Assembly (NCBI GenBank): GCA_016786565.1 | Contig: JAEUVY010000062.1 | Span: 1 to 42,397, forward strand | DNA length: 42,397 bases | Direction: 5' to 3' | DNA from: Flavipsychrobacter sp. | GTDB taxonomy: Bacteria; Bacteroidota; Bacteroidia; Chitinophagales; Chitinophagaceae | In this document: positions 14,856 through 22,526 of the stretch, one piece after another | Position numbering within the stretch: position 1 is the first letter of the stretch | Layout of the letters: every line of letters starts with the position of its first letter | Notes under the pieces: model-generated | What the model saw: only the letters and a program-made list of their open reading frames with translations | Databases searched by the model: none | What the model was told of the DNA's origin: nothing | Position numbers and translations under genes: made by a program

Positions 14856-17264
14856 ATGAAAAGGTTTCTTCCGGCTTTAGTGTCCATAATGATGGCAGGC
14901 GCGCCTGCATTTGCACAACACCACAATGTAACGCAGATGTATGACCCTGGCAGTGCCATGCGTGAGCACCCGCTTGATTTTGTGAGGATGCGTCTGGCGG
15001 TGGAGTTTGAGCCGGAAAAGGGATTGGTAAAGGGCAATATTACCCACCACTTCACTCCACTGCGCGATGCGGTGGATTCATTCTTTCTGGACGGACCAGG
15101 GATACAGGTGAAATCGGCGAGTATGAACGGGAAACCGGTGACGTATAAAACCAACCAGGAAGGGATATGGTTCTATCCTGCAGCTACCTTGCACAGGGGT
15201 AGTTCGGATAGTCTTACAATAGAGTACACAGCCTATCCTAAGAGAGGAATCTACTTTATAGGGTGGAATGACCCAAAGGGATTGTCTCGGAAGCAGATAT
15301 GGACACAGGGGCAGGGAGTTGACAACCGCAACTGGTTTCCGTGTTATGATACACCGAACGACAAACTCATTACTGAGCTGATCGTGAAGTTCAACAAGGA
15401 ATACAAAGTGCTGTCGAACGGAGTGAAGGTGATGGAGAAAGACCTGAAGGATGGCAATATTCTGTGGCACTATCGCATGTCGAAGCCGCATGCTTCTTAT
15501 CTGGTGATGCTGGGTATAGGTAAGTATGAAGTGAAGGAGACGAAATCGGCATCGGGCGTACCTTTGCGTCAATGGTATTATCCGGAATGGAAGGACAGGT
15601 ATGACTATACGTACAAGTACAATGAGAAGATCTTTAACTTTCTTGAGAGCGAGATAGGTGTGCCTTACGGTTGGGAGTCTTACTCACAGATACCGGTGCA
15701 GGATTTTATGTATGGTGCCATGGAGAATACCTCTGCGACTCTGTTTGGTGATTTCTTTCAGGTAGATGCACGTAGTTTTAACGACCGCAATTATGTGGCT
15801 GTGAACGCGCATGAACTGGCGCACCAGTGGTTTGGCGATATGGTGACCGCACGCAGCGGTAACAGCCACTGGCTGCAAGAGAGTTTTGCTACGCACTATA
15901 ACATAATAGCAGAGCGCGAATGTTTTGGTCAGGATCATTTTGACTGGGTGCGCAGGCAGGCATATAACACAGCGATAAGTACGGCAGATAAGAAGTCGAT
16001 CTCGCACAGCCAGACGCCTACATCGCTGATATACCAGAAGGGATCGGTGGTGCTTGAGATGCTGAAGTATGTGACCGGAAGAGATGGATATAATCGTGCG
16101 GTGAAGCGTTATCTGCTGGCGCACAAATACGAAAATGTGGATGGCGACGATCTGTTGAACGGATTTCAGGATGAGCTGGGCATGGGGCTGGAGTGGTTCT
16201 GGGACCAGTGGGTGTATAGAGGAGGCGAGCCGGACTACAAAGTGTCTTATGAAGATGTGACGAGCAGCGGCAACAGGTACACACAGTTTGTTGTCTCGCA
16301 GGTGCAGCCCACCAATGAGGTGATGGGGTTGTTTAAGATGCCGATAGTTTTTGAGGTGCATTATGCCGACGGTAGTGTTGACAAACGTACCGAGTGGATA
16401 GAGAAAGAGACGCACATTGTGAAGGTGCCGAATGCGGGTAAGAAAGAGATAGCATTTGTGTTATTTGACCCCAATAGTCAGGTTCTGAAAACAGTGACAT
16501 TTGATAAACCTTTTGAGATGCTGAAGCAGCAGGCGTTGCACGCGCCACATATGCTGGACCGTTATGATGCAGTGTGTGCGATGCGCGGCATGGAACCTGC
16601 GAAGAAGCGCGATGTGCTGAAGCAGGTATTTGAAAACAATAACTTCCACGGTATAAAGACCGAGATAGCGACGCAGTTGCTTGGCGACAAAGGAAGTGAG
16701 CACATTGTGAGGATGGCGCTGAAAGACAAAGACGCGCTGGTGCGCAAGGGCGTGATGCAGAATACCAAGACCATTGACGCCGCGCTGATGGCTGATTATG
16801 AGCCGCTGTTGCAGGATTCATCTTATGTGACAATCGCCACCGCATTGGAGAAGTTGTGCGCGGCATTCCCGGCAAATACAGGGAAGTACCTTGCTGCAAC
16901 CAAGGGTATTGAAGGCACTAATGGCAGGAATGTACTGATCAAATGGCTGGAGCTATCGATAGGTGAGAAGGCGGACGCGGCTCTGCTGAATGAGTTGGTG
17001 GGTTATACGTCAGTGTCTTACGAGTTTGTGACACGTGGTAACGCCATGGCTGCACTGCGCAGGTTGAACCATTGCGATGACCAGCTGATAGCTAATTGCC
17101 TTGCGGCGTGTCTGAGCAGCAATGGCAGGCTGGCAGGGCCGGCGGCAGAGACGATCAAATATTTTTATGCCCAGAATAAATTCAAGAGGCAAATAGCAGA
17201 CGCGGTAGCCGCATATAATGGTACCGCGCGCGAAAAGGAATCTTTAGCAAAACTGCTGAACTAA
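14856..17264 (+). CDS. Secreted M1-family aminopeptidase
   Basis: An 802-residue zinc aminopeptidase from the ATG at 14856, which gives a clean signal peptide (MKRFLPALVSIMMAGAPAFAQ). An upstream in-frame ATG would add unmatched residues. The exopeptidase signature GAMEN is at 287-291. The zinc motif HELAH (H319, E320, H323) has the third ligand E342, 18 residues on (WLQESF). A helical C-terminal half follows, rich in Leu/Ala repeats like the HEAT-like domain of M1 enzymes. It should remove N-terminal residues from peptides in the periplasm or outside. Its stop overlaps the stop of a convergent small membrane protein gene. Confidence 0.94.
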   Translation: MKRFLPALVSIMMAGAPAFAQHHNVTQMYDPGSAMREHPLDFVRMRLAVEFEPEKGLVKGNITHHFTPLRDAVDSFFLDGPGIQVKSASMNGKPVTYKTNQEGIWFYPAATLHRGSSDSLTIEYTAYPKRGIYFIGWNDPKGLSRKQIWTQGQGVDNRNWFPCYDTPNDKLITELIVKFNKEYKVLSNGVKVMEKDLKDGNILWHYRMSKPHASYLVMLGIGKYEVKETKSASGVPLRQWYYPEWKDRYDYTYKYNEKIFNFLESEIGVPYGWESYSQIPVQDFMYGAMENTSATLFGDFFQVDARSFNDRNYVAVNAHELAHQWFGDMVTARSGNSHWLQESFATHYNIIAERECFGQDHFDWVRRQAYNTAISTADKKSISHSQTPTSLIYQKGSVVLEMLKYVTGRDGYNRAVKRYLLAHKYENVDGDDLLNGFQDELGMGLEWFWDQWVYRGGEPDYKVSYEDVTSSGNRYTQFVVSQVQPTNEVMGLFKMPIVFEVHYADGSVDKRTEWIEKETHIVKVPNAGKKEIAFVLFDPNSQVLKTVTFDKPFEMLKQQALHAPHMLDRYDAVCAMRGMEPAKKRDVLKQVFENNNFHGIKTEIATQLLGDKGSEHIVRMALKDKDALVRKGVMQNTKTIDAALMADYEPLLQDSSYVTIATALEKLCAAFPANTGKYLAATKGIEGTNGRNVLIKWLELSIGEKADAALLNELVGYTSVSYEFVTRGNAMAALRRLNHCDDQLIANCLAACLSSNGRLAGPAAETIKYFYAQNKFKRQIADAVAAYNGTAREKESLAKLLN

Positions 17265-17404
17265 CCCCACATGGCTGAGTGGCGGAACGGATTGAACGCA
17301 GATGTCCTGCGCCTGCGTTCCCATGGTTGGTTCTTGCGGTTTTTCTTTGAGTAACCCAGTATGAATGCGACAAAGCCAAGGAAAGTGACGAATAAAGCTG
17401 CCAT
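17261..17404 (-). CDS. Small single-pass membrane protein 1 (47 residues)
   Basis: An ATG-started frame encoding a hydrophobic segment (ALFVTFLGFVAFILGY, 3-18) followed by a strongly basic tail (SKKNRKNQPWERRRR). It resembles the second small protein at 17768: both have the pattern G-x-x-AF-x-x-GY, then basic residues with RK, then W-x-R-x-RR. The two genes also share a TTTTG(A)CGTTAGA block just upstream of their starts, here at 17411-17421. One transmembrane helix with the positive tail in the cytoplasm is predicted. The function is unknown. It is short enough to be missed by gene finders. It overlaps the end of the aminopeptidase gene by three bases in convergent orientation. Confidence 0.65.
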   Translation of the reverse strand: MAALFVTFLGFVAFILGYSKKNRKNQPWERRRRTSAFNPFRHSAMWG

Positions 17405-17767
17405 TGTTGTTTTGCGTTAGATGTTGGTAAATGCGTTTTGTGTGTTATTCACAGGTTTCTTTGTGGTAGTCCTTTTGGTGCGCGCCTTTGGCGTGGAAGC
17501 CTCCCAGCTTTTTATGCGGGGCGGGCATTGAAGGATCAGTCTACTGAAAGTGTTTGCCGGATACATAATTTCAAGTGTTTTGTTGGTTGTTGATCGATGT
17601 ATTGGTTTTCGTTTCAGAGGTTGCCAGACATAATACAAACCGCGCGCCAGACTGTTTTGTACTTGAAAAACAGGTAGTTGTAGGTATATGAAAATGTAAT
17701 TCGTTCCATTTCGTGGATTTCGCTCTAATTTTTGGATAGAAGTACAGAATATGACCAGTGTTTGGTG
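17405..17767. other. Intergenic region between the two small genes
   Basis: These 363 bases hold no convincing gene; a 73-codon minus-strand frame (17417-17638) has low-complexity basic composition and I reject it. The right part is probably leader for the first small gene. No clear TAnnTTTG element or terminator was found. Confidence 0.4.
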
Positions 17768-17893
17768 TTACCTGTTGCTCAGGCGTTTATACATCCGGCG
17801 AGAGCGTTGCCAGGCGTTATATTTTCGTTCCCTTCTGTTGTAGCCCATTAAAAATGCCATGCAGCCGATAGATACTACGAAGATGATAGTCAT
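17768..17893 (-). CDS. Small single-pass membrane protein 2 (41 residues)
   Basis: An ATG-started frame with a hydrophobic segment (TIIFVVSIGCMAFLMGY, 2-18) and a basic tail (NRRERKYNAWQRSRRMYKR). It is a probable paralogue of the small protein at 17261, with aligned GY, RK, W and RxRR positions. The upstream region has a full Bacteroidota promoter at 18055-18084 in the same direction, giving a leader of about 155 bases. The frame extends upstream to 18130, but that part lacks matching features and crosses the promoter. The function is unknown; a membrane-bound regulator or toxin-like peptide are options without direct support. Confidence 0.65.
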   Translation of the reverse strand: MTIIFVVSIGCMAFLMGYNRRERKYNAWQRSRRMYKRLSNR

Positions 17894-18054
17894 AATTGCA
17901 GATTTTGACGTTAGAAAATCGATGTTATTTGCCTGCAGGAGACACTGAACAGCGGGCAGGCGATATGTACGATGTAAGAGTGCCTGTTGTGCTGAAGTGT
18001 CTGATGCGACAGTAACATTTTTTACCGTGCAACAAAAGGTAGAACTATCCGAAT

Positions 18055-18084
18055 CAAAAGTAGGGTACACTAACGGCCACAAAA
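18055..18084 (-). promoter_or_regulatory. Promoter for the small membrane protein 2 gene
   Basis: On the minus strand TTTTG (18080-18084) and TACTTTTG (18055-18062) are separated by 17 bases, fitting the Bacteroidota TTG-N17/23-TAnnTTTG layout. Predicted start near 18048. Confidence 0.5.
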
Positions 18085-18332
18085 TTTGTGCCTCAGATCG
18101 GTTGTAATGGAATTTGAGTTGATTAGGCATGTGTGTAAAGTTGTATTTGTTCCATTTTTCGGAATTATATCCAGTTTTCAGACGCTCAAGCCGGGTGGTG
18201 ACGTGCTTACGAGCGCGTGTGGAAAGGGTACTTTTTTTAGGGCGCCGGGAACGCTTTCCACACGGTGTTCACACCCCTGGTTTTTAACGTATCTATTAGT
18301 GTTTTCGCGGGGGTATTACGGCTTGGAAAGAT

Positions 18333-18340
18333 TATATTTG
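18333..18340 (+). promoter_or_regulatory. -7 element of gyrA
   Basis: TATATTTG matches TAnnTTTG, 24 bases before the gyrA ATG. No convincing -33 element is seen. Confidence 0.5.
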
Positions 18341-18363
18341 CAAGTCTTATCTCAAAATAATTT

Positions 18364-21051
18364 ATGGATCAAAATAACGAGGATCTGGTACCTCAGGAAT
18401 CTCCGGAGGAAACCAATAAAATAATTCCCGTCAACATAGAAGAGCAGATGAAAACGGCCTACATAGATTACTCTATGTCGGTGATCGTGGGTCGTGCTTT
18501 GCCGGATGTGCGCGATGGTCTGAAGCCGGTGCACAGGCGTGTACTTTTCGCGATGCATGAATTGGGTAACACCTTCAACAAGCCATACAAGAAATGTGCC
18601 CGTATCGTGGGTGAGGTACTCGGTAAGTATCACCCCCATGGTGATACAGCTGTTTACGACGCCATGGTGCGTATGGCGCAGCCGTGGAGCATGCGCTACA
18701 TGATGGTGGATGGCCAGGGTAACTACGGAAGCCAGGATGGTGACAATCCGGCGGCAATGCGTTATACAGAAGCGCGTATGCTGCGACTGGGTGAGGCCAT
18801 GATGGAGGATATTGACAAAGAGACTGTTGACTTCGCGCTGAACTTTGACGATTCGTTGCAGGAGCCCACTGTGTTGCCTACACGTATACCTCAGTTGCTG
18901 GTGAACGGTTCTTCGGGTATCGCGGTGGGTATGGCCACGAACATGATGCCGCACAACCTTACAGAGGTGGTGGACGGGTGTCTGGCATACATTGACAATC
19001 GCGACATTACCATTGACGAGCTGATGAAGTTTGTGAAGGCTCCGGACTTCCCGACAGGTGGTATCATCTACGGTATTGAGGGCATCAAGCAGGGAATGCA
19101 TACCGGCCGTGGCCGTGTGGTACTGCGTGGTAAGGTGACCGTTGAGACAACCAAGACAGGCCGTGAGCAGATCATCATAACAGAGGTGCCGTATCAGGTG
19201 AGCCGCGACGCGCTTGCTGAGAAGATCGGTTCTCTGGTGAACAATAAGATCATTGAGGGTATCACACACGTAGCGAACGAATCGAACAAAGAGGGTACGC
19301 GTATCGTGGTGGAGATCCGCCGTGACGCGGTAGCTCAGGTGATCATCAATCAGCTTTACAAATACAGTGAGCTGCAGACATCTTATGGTATCAACAATGT
19401 GGCATTGGTGAATGGCCGTCCACGCACACTGAACCTGAAAGATCTGATATCGGAGTTTATTGCGTTCCGCCACGAAGTGGTGGTGCGCCGCACGCAGTTT
19501 GAGCTGAAAGAAGCGAAGAAGCGCGCGCATATATTGGAGGGTTATCTGATAGCGCTGGATCATCTGGATGAAGTGATCAAACTGATCCGCGCATCTTCTA
19601 CTCCTGATATAGCGAAGGACGGGCTGATGTCGAACTTCGGTATGACCGAGATACAGGCGAAAGCGGTGCTTGAACTGCGTTTGCAGCGTCTGACAGGCAT
19701 GGAGCGCGACAAGATACGCGAAGAGCATGCTGAACTGATGAAGCTTATAGCCCACCTGGAATCAGTGTTGGGTGATGAGGCGTTGCGTTTCCAGATCATC
19801 AAGGATGAATTGTTGGATGTGCAGAAGAAATTTGGTGACGAGCGTAAGAGCGAGATCCACTACATGGCCGATGAGATGCGCATAGAAGATCTGATAGAGA
19901 AAGAAGATGTGGTGATCACCGTTTCTCACCTCGGTTATATCAAGCGTACGTCGGCAGCTGAATACCGCGCACAGCGCCGCGGAGGCCGTGGTGCGATGGG
20001 AGGCCGTACACGTGAAGAGGACTATATAGAACATCTCTTTATTGCGTCTACTCACCACACGCTGATGTTCTTTACAGAGAAAGGGCGTTGTTTCTGGCTG
20101 AAGGTGTATGAGATACCTGAAGCGGACAGGAACGGAAAGGGCCGTGCGATACAGAACATGATACAGATACCACCGGACGACAAGATAAGAACGGTGATAG
20201 ATGTGCCTGCACTGGACAACGAAGAGTTTGTGGCCAAACACAGTGTAGTGTTGTGTACGAAGAAGGGTATCATCAAAAAGACCAAGCTGGAAGACTTCAG
20301 CCGTCCGCGTTCTACAGGTGTAAACGCGATCACTATTGAAGAGGGTGATCGTTTGCTGGATGTTTCGTTGTCGCTGAACGATGAGTCATACATCATGATG
20401 GCCGTTAAGAGCGGACGTGCGGTATGCTTCAGAGACGATAAGGTGCGTGCTACAGGTCGCGGAGCGATAGGCGTATTTGGCATAGAGCTGGAAAACGACG
20501 AAGATGAAGTGATAGGCATGATCTGCCTGCCGAAGCGTGATGTGCGCAAGCAGATATTGGTTGTGTCTGAGAACGGATTGGGTAAGCGTACGCCATTCCT
20601 GGTTGAGGCTACTGAGGAAGAACGCAAGGAAGAGGCGAGCAACCTGGTGACGATAACTGATGAGGACGGAAACGAAAAAGACTATCTGCTGTCTTACCGT
20701 ATCACTAACCGCGGCGGCAAGGGCGTTAAGACCATCAACATCACAGAGAAGACCGGTGCGCTGGTGGGACTGTTGTCGGTGGAGGAGAAAGACGATCTGA
20801 TGATCACTTGCGAGAGCGGTGTGACCATAAGGATGAAGGTGACCTCTATCCGTGAAGCAGGCAGGGCTACACAGGGCGTGAAACTGATAAACATAGACGG
20901 GGGAGATAAGATAGCCGCTATTGCCGCGATAAGGGAGCAGGAGGAAGAGGAAGAGAACGGTGAGCAAGGTGAAAATGAAGGTGCCGGTGAAAATGGAAAC
21001 GAAGAGGGTAGCGCACCTGCAGCCGAGGAGACAACACCTGCAGCCGAATAG
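18364..21051 (+). CDS. gyrA: DNA gyrase subunit A
   Basis: An 895-residue type IIA topoisomerase subunit that cuts and religates DNA with GyrB to add negative supercoils. The N-terminal winged-helix/tower region carries the catalytic Tyr134 in AAMRYTEARM. The quinolone-resistance region reads HPHGDTAVYD (90-99), with Thr95 at the E. coli Ser83 position and Asp99 at Asp87. The GyrA box QRRGGRG at 537-543 marks it as gyrase, not ParC. The C-terminal pinwheel follows and ends in an acidic Glu/Gly/Asn-rich tail (about 857-895). Such acidic tails modulate DNA wrapping in other gyrases. The gene is alone with its own -7 element and is followed by a TPR gene. Confidence 0.97.
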   Translation: MDQNNEDLVPQESPEETNKIIPVNIEEQMKTAYIDYSMSVIVGRALPDVRDGLKPVHRRVLFAMHELGNTFNKPYKKCARIVGEVLGKYHPHGDTAVYDAMVRMAQPWSMRYMMVDGQGNYGSQDGDNPAAMRYTEARMLRLGEAMMEDIDKETVDFALNFDDSLQEPTVLPTRIPQLLVNGSSGIAVGMATNMMPHNLTEVVDGCLAYIDNRDITIDELMKFVKAPDFPTGGIIYGIEGIKQGMHTGRGRVVLRGKVTVETTKTGREQIIITEVPYQVSRDALAEKIGSLVNNKIIEGITHVANESNKEGTRIVVEIRRDAVAQVIINQLYKYSELQTSYGINNVALVNGRPRTLNLKDLISEFIAFRHEVVVRRTQFELKEAKKRAHILEGYLIALDHLDEVIKLIRASSTPDIAKDGLMSNFGMTEIQAKAVLELRLQRLTGMERDKIREEHAELMKLIAHLESVLGDEALRFQIIKDELLDVQKKFGDERKSEIHYMADEMRIEDLIEKEDVVITVSHLGYIKRTSAAEYRAQRRGGRGAMGGRTREEDYIEHLFIASTHHTLMFFTEKGRCFWLKVYEIPEADRNGKGRAIQNMIQIPPDDKIRTVIDVPALDNEEFVAKHSVVLCTKKGIIKKTKLEDFSRPRSTGVNAITIEEGDRLLDVSLSLNDESYIMMAVKSGRAVCFRDDKVRATGRGAIGVFGIELENDEDEVIGMICLPKRDVRKQILVVSENGLGKRTPFLVEATEEERKEEASNLVTITDEDGNEKDYLLSYRITNRGGKGVKTINITEKTGALVGLLSVEEKDDLMITCESGVTIRMKVTSIREAGRATQGVKLINIDGGDKIAAIAAIREQEEEEENGEQGENEGAGENGNEEGSAPAAEETTPAAE

Positions 21052-21110
21052 TGAAGTATTTTAAACTTTGAAATAAATAACGCAATTTGCAATCACAATC
21101 AATAAATAAG

Positions 21111-22379
21111 ATGAGAAAATTAGTTTTGATCGCCGCAACAATCGGTATGACCGTACCGGCGATGGCTCAGGACAAGTATGTGGTTTCGGCTAACATAGCG
21201 ATGAAGAACCAGAATTTTGAGGAGGCTAAGACCGAAATAGACAAAGCCATGGCCAGCCCGGAGACACGTGAGAAGCCGAAGGCACTTTTTGCCAAAGCGC
21301 AGATCTACTACATGTTGCAGGATCAGGAGAAGTATAAAGCATCTAATCCATACCGTGAGGCTCTGGCGACTACCATAAAGCTGGCGGAAGTGAAAGCTGA
21401 CTATGAGAAGTCGACCGTGGACAATATGTTGCTACGTGGTGGTTTCCTCTGTTACAACGATGGTGTGAAGGCATACAACGACAAACGCTACAGCGAGTCG
21501 GTGGAATTGATGAAAACAGTGGTGCGCGTATACGAAATGGGTGCGGGAGGCAAACGTTATGAAAAGCTGCCACCGGCATTCCAGAAGCAGTTTGACACTG
21601 TGGCTGCAGATGCCAACCTCACTATGGCGAACGCGGCTTATTATGCCGGTAACTATGAAGAGGCTATTCCGCTGCTGATAAAAGTGAAAGGCAATCCTAT
21701 CAGGAAGATGCCATCGGTTTATGAGTGTCTGATAGACGCGTATGCAAAGCAAAAGAACAGCGCGCAGGAACTGGCTACGATAGAAGAAGGTCGTAAGGCG
21801 TTCCCTACGGATGTGACGCTGCGCAACTACGAGCTGAACTACTACATTAAGGCCGGCAGGATGGACGAGTTGATCAAGAGGCTGGAAGAAGCTGCCTCTA
21901 AAGAGCCAACTAACGCTGATCTTCAGTTTAACATAGCTACTACATACCTGAGTATGGCAAGCCCTAAAGACGGCAAAATGCCGGCTAATGCAGCGGAATA
22001 TTATGGTAAATCTGAAGCAGCATTCATGAACGCTGTGAAGCTGGCACCGGATAATGCAGGTTTCAACTACAACTTCGGTGCGCTTTACTTCAATCAGGCT
22101 ACTGATTTTAACAACCAGATCAACGCGATCACCGGTTCTTCGGCTGCTGATATGAAGAAGTATGACGAGCTGAAGGGTAAGCGTGACGCTTTGTTTGCAA
22201 AGGCAAGTCCTTATTTTGAAAAGTCTTTCGCGGCGCTGAGCCCTAACGAAAGCAGCCTGAAAGGAGAAGACCTGAAAACGTACAAGTCTACGCTGATGGC
22301 CCTGAACAAGATCTATGTGATACAGAGCAAGCTGGATAAGGCTGCTGATATGAAGAAAAGAATGGACCTGCTGAACTAA
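21111..22379 (+). CDS. Secreted tetratricopeptide-repeat protein
   Basis: A 422-residue protein from the ATG at 21111; the TTG-started longer frame from 21087 is unlikely. A signal peptide (MRKLVLIAATIGMTVPAMAQ) precedes helical repeats. Segments of TPR type include YVVSANIAMKNQNFEEAKTE, an ALFAKAQIYYMLQD stretch, AAYYAGNYEEAIPLLIKVKG and DAYAKQKNSAQELATIEEGR. Several further repeats follow in the second half (NADLQFNIATTYLSMA; AEYYGKSEAAFMNAVKLAPDNA). It probably acts as a periplasmic scaffold; partners are unknown. It follows gyrA by 59 bases and ends at a strong terminator. Confidence 0.88.
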   Translation: MRKLVLIAATIGMTVPAMAQDKYVVSANIAMKNQNFEEAKTEIDKAMASPETREKPKALFAKAQIYYMLQDQEKYKASNPYREALATTIKLAEVKADYEKSTVDNMLLRGGFLCYNDGVKAYNDKRYSESVELMKTVVRVYEMGAGGKRYEKLPPAFQKQFDTVAADANLTMANAAYYAGNYEEAIPLLIKVKGNPIRKMPSVYECLIDAYAKQKNSAQELATIEEGRKAFPTDVTLRNYELNYYIKAGRMDELIKRLEEAASKEPTNADLQFNIATTYLSMASPKDGKMPANAAEYYGKSEAAFMNAVKLAPDNAGFNYNFGALYFNQATDFNNQINAITGSSAADMKKYDELKGKRDALFAKASPYFEKSFAALSPNESSLKGEDLKTYKSTLMALNKIYVIQSKLDKAADMKKRMDLLN

Positions 22380-22402
22380 TTGCGGGTTTGAAATTGAATA
22401 TG

Positions 22403-22440
22403 AACGGGCGGATGCGATGGCATTCGCCCGTTTCTTTTTT
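22403..22440 (+). terminator. Intrinsic terminator
   Basis: AACGGGCG, then ATGC, pair with GCAT and CGCCCGTT around GATG, giving a 12-bp interrupted stem followed by TTTCTTTTTT. It separates the TPR gene from the polymerase gene. Confidence 0.85.
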
Positions 22441-22469
22441 GGGGCAATATCCTGAAAATCTGTAAAATC

Positions 22470-22505
22470 CAACAATGTTGACAATTTTATTTGTCAATAT
22501 TGTTG
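22470..22505. promoter_or_regulatory. Long palindromic operator upstream of the Y-family polymerase
   Basis: CAACAATGTTGACAA (22470-22484) and TTGTCAATATTGTTG (22491-22505) are inverted with one mismatch over 15 bases around TTTTAT. The inner TTGACAA/TTGTCAA halves are perfect. A TTG inside the right arm, 21 bases from TAATTTAG (22515-22522), could be the -33 element, so a bound repressor would block the promoter. A dimeric damage-responsive regulator is a reasonable guess; none is encoded nearby. Confidence 0.6.
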
Positions 22506-22526
22506 ACATTTTGCTAATTTAGCTGT

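Larger units (their letters stand above)
17894..18363. other. Divergent regulatory region between small membrane gene and gyrA
   Basis: These 470 bases carry a minus-strand promoter (18055-18084), the long leader of the small membrane gene and the gyrA -7 element (18333-18340). No other gene is apparent. A GGAAAGGG/CTTTCC-type repeat near 18220-18255 is imperfect. Confidence 0.45.

Noticed and set aside
17267..17340. tRNA-like opening TGGCTGAGTGGCGGAAC resembling a Ser/Leu tRNA
   Set aside because: No T-loop (GGTTCGAAT) or matching acceptor stem follows, and the bases are explained as coding for a small membrane protein on the minus strand.
17417..17638. A 73-codon minus-strand frame between the two small membrane genes
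   Set aside because: Low-complexity basic composition, no transmembrane segment, no similarity to its neighbours.
18633..18663. Thr95 in GyrA as a quinolone-resistance mutation
   Set aside because: Thr at the E. coli Ser83 position can be natural variation; without relatives to compare, no resistance claim is justified.
18352..19755. A 467-codon minus-strand open frame opposite gyrA
   Set aside because: Composition is His/Arg/Gln-rich, typical of antisense shadow of a conserved gene; no start context or homology-like pattern.
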